Shown: positions 56,113-64,000 of the stretch, piece by piece
Position numbering within the stretch: position 1 is the first letter of the stretch
Layout of the letters: every line of letters begins with the position of its first letter
NCBI RefSeq assembly: GCF_000013385.1
Contig: NC_007760.1
Span: forward strand, 1,551,001-1,615,000
DNA length: 64,000 bases
Source of the DNA: Anaeromyxobacter dehalogenans 2CP-C
GTDB lineage: Bacteria; Myxococcota; Myxococcia; Myxococcales; Anaeromyxobacteraceae
Reading direction: 5' to 3'
Program-made: the position numbers and the translations under genes
The notes under the pieces: model-generated
Told to the model about the DNA's origin: nothing
The model's database searches: none
What the model saw: only the letters and a program-made list of their open reading frames with translations

Positions 56113-58350
56113 ATGGCCCACCGCAACGGCAGCGCCGGCGCGACCGCAGCCGCCGGGCGCGCTGCCTTCGTCTCCCCGGGGACGCGCTCGTTCCAGATCC
56201 CCGGCCCGTTCCCGCTGGAGCTGGGGGGCGCGCTGCCGGGCGTGACGGTCGGGTACCGCACCTGGGGGACGCTCGACGCCGACGGCGGCAACGCGGTGGT
56301 GGTGTGCCACGCGCTGACCGGCTCGGCCGACGCCGATCTGTGGTGGACGCAGATGTTCGGCCCGGGGCGGGCGCTGGACCCGGGGCGCGACTTCATCGTC
56401 TGCTCCAACATCCTGGGGAGCTGCTACGGCACCACCGGGCCGACCTCGATCGACCCGGCCACCGGCGCGCCGTGGCACGGCACCTTCCCGGCCATCACCA
56501 TCCGCGACATGGTGCGCGTGCAGCGGGCCCTGATCGACGGGCTCGGCGTGCGCCGCGTCCGCATGGCGGTCGGCGGCTCGCTGGGCGGCATGCAGGTGCT
56601 GGAGTGGGCGCTGCTCTACCCGGAGCTGGTCGAGGCGGTGGTGTTCGTGGCCTCGACCGCGCGCCACTCGGCCTGGTGCATCGGGCTCTCCGAGGCGCAG
56701 CGGCAGGCCATCTACGCCGATCCGCGCTGGAGGGACGGGCGCTACGACGCCGACGAGCCGCCGGTGGCCGGCCTGTCCGCGGCGCGGATGATGGCGATGC
56801 TGTCCTACCGGAGCCAGCCGTCCTTCGAGGAGCGCTTCGGGCGCCGGCCGCAGACCGAGGACCTGTTCGCGGTGGAGAGCTACCTCCGCTACCAGGGGAA
56901 GCAGCTGGTGGACCGCTTCGACCCGGCCACCTACGTCACGCTCACCCGCGCCATGGACACGCACGACGTGTCGCGCGGCCGCGGCGACTTCGAGGAGGTC
57001 CTGCGCGGCGTCCGGCAGCCGACGCTGGTGGTGTCGATCGACTCGGACGTCCTGTACTGGCCCTGGGAGCAGCGCGAGGTGGCCATGCTGGTCCCGGGCG
57101 CGCGGCTGGCGGTGATGGACTCGCCGCACGGGCACGACGCGTTCCTCATCGACGTGGACCGGCTGAACGACATGGTGGCCGACTTCCGGGGCCGCCCCGT
57201 CGCCGCCGCGCCGGCCGCGCCCGCCGCGCCCGCGGACCAGGCGTTCGCCGAGCGCGGGCTGTCGCTGCTGGTGCTCGGGAAGGGGAAGGTCGGGCGCGAG
57301 CTGCTCGAGCAGATCCGGGTGCAGCGCACCGAGCTCGAGCGCGACTACGACGTGCTGCTGCGGGTGGTGGGCGTGGCCGACACGCGGGCCACCATGCTCG
57401 AGCCGCGCGGCGTGGACCTGGCGCGCTGGGAGGAGGCGCTCGCCGCCGCGCCGGCCACCGGCCCGGTGGACGCGCGCTCGGCGCCGGCGCTGCTCGACCG
57501 GCTCGCGGCGCTGCCGCGGCCGGTGCTGGTGGACCTCACCGCGGCCGACGGCATGGAGGACGTCTACGAGCAGGCGTTCCGGCGCGGCATCGACGTCATC
57601 GCCTCCAACAAGCGGCCGCTGGCGGTCGCGCCGCGGCGGCTGGAGGCGCTCCGGGCCGCGCGCCGCCAGCACCACCGGCACTGGCACTACGACACCGCGG
57701 TGGGCGCGAGCCTGCCGGTGATCGGGACGCTGCGGCGCCTGGTCCGGACCGGCGACCGGGTGCAGCGTGTCGAGGGCTCGCTGTCCGGGACGCTCGGCTA
57801 CCTCTGCACCGAGCTCGCGCGCGGGACGCCGCTGTCGCTGGCGGCGCGCTGGGCGATGGGGCTCGGCTACTGCGAGGCCGACCCGCGCGACGACCTGTCC
57901 GGCGTGGACTCCGCCCGCAAGGCGCTCATCCTGGCGCGCGAGCTGGGCGCGACGCTGGCGCTGGAGGACGTCGAGGTGGAGCCGTTCGTGCCCGCGGCGC
58001 TGCTCGCGCCCGGCACGCCCGACGCGCTCATCGCGGCGCTGCGCGGCCACGACGAGGCGATGGCGGCGCGGGTGGAGCGGCTGCGCCGCGAGGGCAAGGT
58101 CCTGCGCTACGTGGCGCGCGTGGCGGTGGGGGAGGGCGGCCGGGTCGAGGCGCGGGTCGGGCCGGAGGCGGTGGCGCTCGAGCACCCGCTGGCGCGGCTC
58201 GTGGGCGTGGAGGCCCACGTCGCGTTCACCACGGCGCGCCACGCCGAGCGGCCGCTGGTGGTGCAGGGCGCGGGCGTGGGCGGCGCGAACACCGCCGGCG
58301 GCGTCATCGCCGAGATCTTCCGGATCACGAGCGGGCGCGGGGCGCGGTAG
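56113..58350 (+). CDS. metX-hom: Homoserine O-acetyltransferase fused to homoserine dehydrogenase
   Basis: A 745-aa fusion joining two consecutive enzymes of methionine synthesis. Residues about 20-360 are MetX (alpha/beta hydrolase): GSADADLWWTQMFGPGRALD, nucleophile Ser156 in AVGGSLGGM, Asp312 in SIDSDVLYWP and His341 in SPHGHDAFLI. An Ala/Pro linker (about 363-377) follows. Residues about 380-745 are homoserine dehydrogenase: NAD(P) motif VLGKGKVGRELLEQ, VIASNKRPLAV, GSLSGTLGYLCTEL, DLSGVDSARKALILARELG and the C-terminal GAGVGGANTAGGVIAEI. Hom makes homoserine and MetX acetylates it. The ATG is chosen for the MetX N-terminus and promoter position; 82 open codons upstream are rejected. Confidence 0.9.
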   Translation: MAHRNGSAGATAAAGRAAFVSPGTRSFQIPGPFPLELGGALPGVTVGYRTWGTLDADGGNAVVVCHALTGSADADLWWTQMFGPGRALDPGRDFIVCSNILGSCYGTTGPTSIDPATGAPWHGTFPAITIRDMVRVQRALIDGLGVRRVRMAVGGSLGGMQVLEWALLYPELVEAVVFVASTARHSAWCIGLSEAQRQAIYADPRWRDGRYDADEPPVAGLSAARMMAMLSYRSQPSFEERFGRRPQTEDLFAVESYLRYQGKQLVDRFDPATYVTLTRAMDTHDVSRGRGDFEEVLRGVRQPTLVVSIDSDVLYWPWEQREVAMLVPGARLAVMDSPHGHDAFLIDVDRLNDMVADFRGRPVAAAPAAPAAPADQAFAERGLSLLVLGKGKVGRELLEQIRVQRTELERDYDVLLRVVGVADTRATMLEPRGVDLARWEEALAAAPATGPVDARSAPALLDRLAALPRPVLVDLTAADGMEDVYEQAFRRGIDVIASNKRPLAVAPRRLEALRAARRQHHRHWHYDTAVGASLPVIGTLRRLVRTGDRVQRVEGSLSGTLGYLCTELARGTPLSLAARWAMGLGYCEADPRDDLSGVDSARKALILARELGATLALEDVEVEPFVPAALLAPGTPDALIAALRGHDEAMAARVERLRREGKVLRYVARVAVGEGGRVEARVGPEAVALEHPLARLVGVEAHVAFTTARHAERPLVVQGAGVGGANTAGGVIAEIFRITSGRGAR

Positions 58351-58377
58351 CGGCCCGGGCCCGGCGCGCGGCGCGGG

Positions 58378-59955
<1,578 letters not shown>

Positions 59956-59967
59956 GGAACGGTGTCT

Positions 59968-60006
59968 ACCGAAATATCGGTGCGGAAGGCAACGGTCGAT
60001 CGGTGC
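59968..60006. promoter_or_regulatory. Candidate activator sites between norR-like and hemerythrin genes
   Basis: An inverted repeat ACCGAAATATCGGT (59968-59981) and a direct repeat ATCGGTGC at 59976-59983 and 59999-60006 (23-base period, about two helical turns) lie 50-90 bases upstream of the sigma-54-like promoter. That is the position expected for enhancer sites of the NorR-like protein. The sequence does not match the E. coli NorR site in an obvious way, so the assignment is positional. Confidence 0.42.
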
Positions 60007-60056
60007 CTCTGGGGGCGCTCGCCGAAAAAGCTCCGTGATTTCCGCAAAGTCGAGTT

Positions 60057-60072
60057 CGGCAGGCATCTTGCT
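60057..60072 (+). promoter_or_regulatory. Sigma-54-like promoter for hemerythrin-NO reductase
   Basis: Plus-strand CGGCAGGCATCTTGCT: -24 GGCA, perfect -12 TTGCT, GG-N10-GC spacing. Predicted start is about 46 bases before the hemerythrin ATG. It is divergent to a sigma-54 activator gene, the classic arrangement. Confidence 0.62.
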
Positions 60073-60128
60073 GAGGGTCACGCGCGGGAGCAAAGCACCG
60101 GCGGTGCCGCCGGAAGGGAGGCCGAACG

Positions 60129-60734
60129 ATGGACGCGATCGAGACGTTGATGGGCGAGCACCGGGTGATCGAGCAGGTGTGCGACGCCCTGGTGGGGTTC
60201 GCCGAGGAGCTCCGCCGGAAGGGCACGACGGACAAGGAGGAGCTGGGGCGCTTCGTCACGTTCCTCCGCGAGTTCGCCGACGGCTGCCACCACGGCAAGG
60301 AGGAGGACATCCTCTTCCGCACCATGACCGAGCACGGGTTCCCCTCCAATGGCGGGCCCATCGCGGTCATGCTCCACGAGCACGACCAGGGCCGCGCCCT
60401 CATCCGCGCGATGGCCGGGAAGGCCGCGCAGGACGCGCCCTGGAGCGCCGCCGACCTGCAGGAGGTCGAGGCGGCCGCGCACGGCTACTCCGGCCTGCTC
60501 CACGCGCACATCCACAAGGAGGACGCGATCCTCTACCCGATGGCCGAGCAGCACCTGCCGCCCGCGGTGATGGCGGAGGTGGGCGAGGCCTGCGAGCGCT
60601 TCGAGGCGGAGCGCACCGGCGCCGGCGCGCACGAGCGCTACCACGCGCTCGCCGAGGAGCTGATCCGCCGCCACGCCGGCTCGATCCACCCCGGCGCCCA
60701 GCCGTCCCCGCCGCGCTTCGGCTGCGCCGGTTAA
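60129..60734 (+). CDS. Hemerythrin-like di-iron protein (YtfE/HHE type), NO-associated
   Basis: A 201-aa four-helix di-iron protein. Iron ligand candidates: MGEHRVIEQVCDAL (His), ADGCHHGKEEDILFRTMTEH (His and Glu), VMLHEHDQGRALIRAM (His) and LLHAHIHKEDAILYPMAEQH (His, His, Glu). This spacing fits HHE/hemerythrin proteins such as DNIC/Hcp-linked YtfE that deal with NO damage or bind NO and oxygen. GGGAGG precedes the ATG. First gene of the transcript with the quinol NO reductase, 33 bases upstream of it. Confidence 0.9.
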   Translation: MDAIETLMGEHRVIEQVCDALVGFAEELRRKGTTDKEELGRFVTFLREFADGCHHGKEEDILFRTMTEHGFPSNGGPIAVMLHEHDQGRALIRAMAGKAAQDAPWSAADLQEVEAAAHGYSGLLHAHIHKEDAILYPMAEQHLPPAVMAEVGEACERFEAERTGAGAHERYHALAEELIRRHAGSIHPGAQPSPPRFGCAG

Positions 60735-60767
60735 CCCCGTTTCCACGCACCAGGAGAGACGTCCGAC

Positions 60768-63056
60768 ATGAGCCCGAAGGCCCGCGCAGTCTCGCTGTTC
60801 GTCATCGTCGCCTGCTTCACCGTCCTCATCTTCGGCGGCGCGCAGATCTCGAAGCACAAGCCGCCCATCCCCGCCCGCGCGGTCGCGCCGTCCGGCGAGG
60901 TGGTGTTCACCGCCGAGGACGTCGCGCTCGGCCAGCGCCAGTACCTGTCCCGCGGCGGCCAGCAGACCGGCTCGGTGTGGGGCCACGGCGCCTACCTCGC
61001 GCCGGACTGGTCGGCCGACGCGCTCCACCGCACCGGCCTCGTCACCGCGGGCATGAAGCGCGGCCTCGCGCCCGCGGACGCCGCGCGGTTCACGCAGGCG
61101 GACCTCACGGCGCTCCCCGCCGGCGAGCGCGGCCGCGTCGAGGCCGAGGTGGCCGAGGAGCTGCGCCAGAACCGCTACGACCCCGCCACCGACACGCTGA
61201 CGCTGTCGCCCGGCCAGGTCGCCGCGTATCCGGCGCTGGTGGCGTACTACACGCAGCTGTTCCGGGACGGGAACGACCCGATGTCGATCCCGGCCGGCTT
61301 CGTGCCGGACGCCGCCGACGCGAAGGCCATCACCGCGTTCTTCTTCTGGACCGCCTGGGCCGCCGGCACCAACCGGCCCGGCGAGACGTTCACCTACACC
61401 GCGAACTTCCCGTTCGACCCGCTGGTCGGCAACGGCCCGCTGCCCTCGTCGCTGGTCTGGTCGATCGTCTCGATGGTGCTGCTCATCCTCGGCACCGCGC
61501 TCGCGATCTTCTACTACCTGCGCCTGCGCGCGAAGGACCCCGAGCACCACGTCAAGATCGCGCCGCTGCAGGAGCCGAAGCCCACGCCCAGCCAGCGCGC
61601 CGCGCTGCCGTACTTCGCCGTCGCCATCATCCTGTTCATCCTGCAGGCCGCGCTCGGCTCGCTGACCGGCCACTTCGCGGTCGAGGGCAACAAGCTGTTC
61701 GGCATCGACCTCGGCATGCTGCTCCCGTACGCCGCCACCCGCGGCTGGCACCTGCAGCTCGCCGTCTTCTGGATCGCCACCTGCTGGCTCGCCACCGGCC
61801 TGTTCATCGGCCCGGCGGTCGCGGGCGGCCACGAGCCCAAGGGCCAGAAGGCCCTGGTCTGGACGCTGCTCGGCGCGCTGGTGGTGGTCGTGGTGGGCGC
61901 GCTCGCCGGCACCTACCTCGGCGTGCGCGGCAAGCTCTCCGGCCCGAACGGCTGGCTGGTCGGCAACCAGGGCTACGAGTACATCGAGCTCGGCCGCGTC
62001 TGGCAGGTGGCGCTCATCGCCGGCATGCTGCTGTGGCTGTTCCTGGTGTACCGCGCCATCAAGCCGGCGCTGAAGGCCGAGCAGGACCGCGGCGGCCTCA
62101 CCCACCTGCTGCTCTACGCGTCGGTGTCCATCCCGCTGTTCTACTCGGTGGGCCTGTTCTACACGCCGGGCACGCACATCGCCGTCGCCGACTACTGGCG
62201 CTGGTGGGTGGTGCACCTGTGGGTGGAGAACTTCTTCGAGGTGTTCGCGACCGTCGCGCTCGCCTTCATCCTCTCGAAGATCGGCGCGGTGGGCGAGCGG
62301 TCGGCGACGCGCGCCACGCACTTCTCCATCCTGCTCTACCTGGGCGCCGGCATCATCGGCACCTTCCACCACCTGTACTTCACCGGCTCGCCGCTGTTCA
62401 TCACCGCGCTCGGGGCCACGTTCTCCGCGCTGGAGATCGTCCCGCTCACGCTGCTCGGCTTCGAGGTGTACGAGAACCTGAAGCTGGCCCGCAGCGGCGG
62501 CAACGCCACCCCGTGGAAGTGGCCGCTCTACTTCTTCGTGGCGGTGGCGTTCTGGAACGCGGTGGGCGCGGGCGTGCTGGGCTTCCTCATCAACCCGCCC
62601 ATCGTCCTCTACTACGCGCAGGGCCTGAACACGACGCCCATCCACTCGCACGGCGCGCTGTTCGGCGTGTACGGCTTCCTCGCCATCGCGCTGATGCTCT
62701 TCTCGATGCGCAACATCGTGCGGACCGCGGCCTGGAGCGACCGGCTCCTCGAGATCGCGTTCTGGGGCCTCAACGCCGGCCTGGCGGGCATGATCGTCCT
62801 CTCGCTGCTGCCGGCCGGCATCTACCAGCTCGTCATCGCGGTGCGCGAGGGCCTCTGGTACGCGCGCAGCCCCGAGGTCACCGGCAGCGCGTTCATCCAC
62901 GCGGTCACCTGGGCCCGCGTGCTGCCCGACGTGGTGTTCGTGGGCGGCGCGCTCGCGCTCCTCGGCTTCGTGCTCCGGGCCATCGTGCTCGACGTGAAGC
63001 TGCGCCGCGCCGACCCCGCGGGCGGCGAGGCGGCCACCGTGCGCAAGGCCGCGTAG
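60768..63056 (+). CDS. norZ: Quinol-dependent nitric oxide reductase (qNOR)
   Basis: Membrane haem-copper-family reductase that converts 2 NO to N2O with electrons from quinol, 762 aa. A fused periplasmic N-terminal module (about 35-225) replaces NorC: SRGGQQTGSVWGHGAYLAPD, WSADALHRTGLVTAGM. About 13 membrane helices follow. Metal ligands: His in ATRGWHLQLAVFWIATCWLA, His and Glu in YWRWWVVHLWVENFFEVFAT, two His in IIGTFHHLYFTGSP, and His in TPIHSHGALFGVYGFLAIAL for the haems. AGGAGA lies upstream. It serves NO detoxification or denitrification. Confidence 0.96.
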   Translation: MSPKARAVSLFVIVACFTVLIFGGAQISKHKPPIPARAVAPSGEVVFTAEDVALGQRQYLSRGGQQTGSVWGHGAYLAPDWSADALHRTGLVTAGMKRGLAPADAARFTQADLTALPAGERGRVEAEVAEELRQNRYDPATDTLTLSPGQVAAYPALVAYYTQLFRDGNDPMSIPAGFVPDAADAKAITAFFFWTAWAAGTNRPGETFTYTANFPFDPLVGNGPLPSSLVWSIVSMVLLILGTALAIFYYLRLRAKDPEHHVKIAPLQEPKPTPSQRAALPYFAVAIILFILQAALGSLTGHFAVEGNKLFGIDLGMLLPYAATRGWHLQLAVFWIATCWLATGLFIGPAVAGGHEPKGQKALVWTLLGALVVVVVGALAGTYLGVRGKLSGPNGWLVGNQGYEYIELGRVWQVALIAGMLLWLFLVYRAIKPALKAEQDRGGLTHLLLYASVSIPLFYSVGLFYTPGTHIAVADYWRWWVVHLWVENFFEVFATVALAFILSKIGAVGERSATRATHFSILLYLGAGIIGTFHHLYFTGSPLFITALGATFSALEIVPLTLLGFEVYENLKLARSGGNATPWKWPLYFFVAVAFWNAVGAGVLGFLINPPIVLYYAQGLNTTPIHSHGALFGVYGFLAIALMLFSMRNIVRTAAWSDRLLEIAFWGLNAGLAGMIVLSLLPAGIYQLVIAVREGLWYARSPEVTGSAFIHAVTWARVLPDVVFVGGALALLGFVLRAIVLDVKLRRADPAGGEAATVRKAA

Positions 63057-63099
63057 GCGGCGGGCGGCCTCCGAGCCGCCGAGTGCTTCCTCCCGGTGC

Positions 63100-63139
63100 G
63101 GCCGGGGGTGGGACCGGATCCTCCGGCCTGCCCCCGGCC
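63100..63139 (+). terminator. Nested hairpin between NO reductase and second hemerythrin
   Basis: Outer arms 63100-63108 and 63131-63139 pair over nine G/C bases. Inside, 63114-63118 pairs with 63122-63126. A shorter hairpin (63063-63068 with 63075-63080) lies just after the NO reductase stop codon. No T-run. Probably a terminator or RNA-processing structure separating the two genes. Confidence 0.5.
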
Positions 63140-63182
63140 GTTCCCGTCCCGGGTGACCAGAGTCTCGGGGAAAGGAGGCGCC

Positions 63183-63680
63183 GTGAACGCCATCGAGATG
63201 CTGAAGCAGCAGCACCGTGAGGTCGACGAGCTGTTCGAGGAGTTCGAGGCGGCCGGGGAGGGCGCCCGCAAGACCCGGGAGCGCCTCTGCCGCGAGATCG
63301 CCGACGCGCTCGCGGTCCACGCGACCATCGAGGAGCGGATCTTCTACCCGGAGGCCAAGGAGGCGGCCGAGGACGCCGAGGACCTGCTGCGCGAGTCGGT
63401 CGAGGAGCACCTGTCGGTGAAGCGCCTGCTGGCGCAGCTCCTCGAGTCGAGCGTGGACGACCCGCAGCTCGAGGCGCGGATGTCCGTGCTGAAGGAGCAG
63501 GTCGAGCACCACGTCGAGGAGGAGGAGAAGGAGCTGTTCCCGAAGGTGCGGAAGGCCTGCTCCGCGGAGCAGCTCGACGAGATGGGCAGCCGCATGCAGA
63601 AGCTGGTGGAGGAGCTGGAGGAGCAGGGGCAGCCGTCCGCCTCCATCCCGGACGAGACCGACGAGCCGGCGCCCATCTAG
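63183..63680 (+). CDS. Second hemerythrin-like protein (165 aa)
   Basis: Small HHE-type helical protein. Ligand candidates: MLKQQHREVDELFEEFE (His), ALAVHATIEERIFYPEAKEA (His, Glu), SVEEHLSVKRLLAQLL (His) and EQVEHHVEEEEKELFPKVRK (His, Glu). The tail is acidic. GTG start with AAAGGAGG upstream; a longer upstream frame is rejected because it crosses the hairpin region. It sits downstream of qNOR but is separated by strong hairpins, so it may have its own promoter. Confidence 0.87.
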   Translation: MNAIEMLKQQHREVDELFEEFEAAGEGARKTRERLCREIADALAVHATIEERIFYPEAKEAAEDAEDLLRESVEEHLSVKRLLAQLLESSVDDPQLEARMSVLKEQVEHHVEEEEKELFPKVRKACSAEQLDEMGSRMQKLVEELEEQGQPSASIPDETDEPAPI

Positions 63681-63701
63681 CCCCGGCGCCGGGATCGAGC
63701 C

Positions 63702-63738
63702 GCCCGCCGCGTCCCGCGCCGTCCGCGCCGCGGCGGGC
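63702..63738 (+). terminator. Hairpin after the second hemerythrin gene
   Basis: Arms 63702-63711 and 63729-63738 are perfect 10-base complements with a 17-nt loop, 21 bases after the stop codon. A 12-base palindrome also directly follows the stop codon. No T-run. Confidence 0.45.
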
Positions 63739-63761
63739 CTCGCGGGCCGACGGGCCCGCTG

Positions 63762-63790
63762 TTGCCCGGGACGGGTGATTCCCTTACAAA
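63762..63790 (+). promoter_or_regulatory. Possible sigma-70 promoter before the SEC-C gene
   Basis: TTGCCC at 63762-63767, 17 bases, then TACAAA at 63785-63790, in a locally less GC-rich patch. The leader to the GTG at 63841 would be about 45 bases. Four of six matches in each box. Confidence 0.42.
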
Positions 63791-63840
63791 CACCCGACGA
63801 CCTGGGCCGTTCGAGCCCTGGGCCGGACGGAGGTCGTGCG

Positions 63841-64000
63841 GTGAGCGGATCGGAGCTGGCGGCGCACGCGAGGCCGGGGCGGAACGACCCCTGCTGGTGC
63901 GGCAGCGGGCAGAAGTACAAGAAGTGCCACCTCGACGCGGACTCGCGCGGCGCCCTGCAGGGCGCGCCGGCGCGGAACGGCCGGCGTCCGCTCGCGCCCG
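63841..64000 (+). CDS. SEC-C motif protein, 5' part (off the right edge)
   Basis: The first 53 codons are visible. Residues about 13-32 (GRNDPCWCGSGQKYKKCHLD) are a SEC-C zinc motif, C-x-C-x8-C-H. GTG start with GGAGG seven bases upstream. In related bacteria an N-terminal SEC-C motif precedes type I methionine aminopeptidase, among others; the visible part cannot decide. Confidence 0.75.
   Translation, partial: MSGSELAAHARPGRNDPCWCGSGQKYKKCHLDADSRGALQGAPARNGRRPLAP

Noticed and set aside
59956-60093. N-terminal 46-residue extension of the NorR-like activator
   Set aside because: The extension runs through less GC-rich DNA that contains the sigma-54-like promoter and repeats of the divergent operon. 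The Met at 59955 precedes the GAF domain directly.

Overview
The window is uniformly very GC-rich, almost free of non-coding DNA, and has no insertion sequence, CRISPR array, tRNA or rRNA that I can see. Gene content and codon use (GTG starts, third positions nearly all G or C) fit a member of the Myxococcota, most likely an Anaeromyxobacter-type bacterium; that assignment is inference from protein flavour, not a database result. Unlike gliding myxobacteria it encodes a complete flagellum with two chemotaxis systems.

Layout. (1) 1-9464, minus strand: flgF-flgG-flgA-flgH-flgI-flgJ(M23)-flgM-flgN-flgK-flgL-fliC-fliD (fliD runs off the left edge). (2) 9587-10760: a plus-strand FliJ-like gene converging on a minus-strand GNAT acetyltransferase gene. 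(3) 10976-21116, minus: fliL-fliM-fliN-fliO-fliP-fliQ-fliR-flhB-flhA-flhF-flhG-fliA, the C-ring, export gate, number/placement and sigma-28 genes. (4) 21232-31952: chemotaxis system 1 in three transcripts: cheX-like/REC-REC-STAS/HDOD (minus), cheA-cheR-cheD (plus), cheW-poly-HAMP receptor-cheB (minus). (5) 32551-41476, plus: chemotaxis system 2, an eight-gene run of degenerate soluble receptor/CheZ-like protein, STAS, CheY, CheA, receptor, CheW, CheR, CheB. (6) 41490-54376, minus: TPR-like protein-flgB-flgC-fliE-fliF-fliG-fliH-fliI-motE-fliK-flgD-flgE-flbD-motA-motB. (7) 54437-55705: a receiver-less sigma-54 activator. (8) 56113-58350: a MetX-homoserine dehydrogenase fusion. (9) 58378-63680: a NO-detoxification module, NorR-like activator divergent from hemerythrin-quinol NO reductase, then a second hemerythrin. 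(10) 63841 onward: start of a SEC-C protein.

How it works together. At least eight transcription units are preceded by a GG-N10-GC element resembling the sigma-54 -24/-12 promoter, and two sigma-54 activators lie in the window. The simplest model is sigma-54 plus the receiver-less activator for basal body, export and chemotaxis genes, then FlgM export releasing FliA for late genes, with the NorR-like protein driving the NO module. The most unusual items are the soluble receptor-like protein with a CheZ-type DxTxQ motif, the receptor with about eight HAMP-like units, the MetX-Hom fusion with an apparently leaderless mRNA, and the recurring sigma-54 signature.
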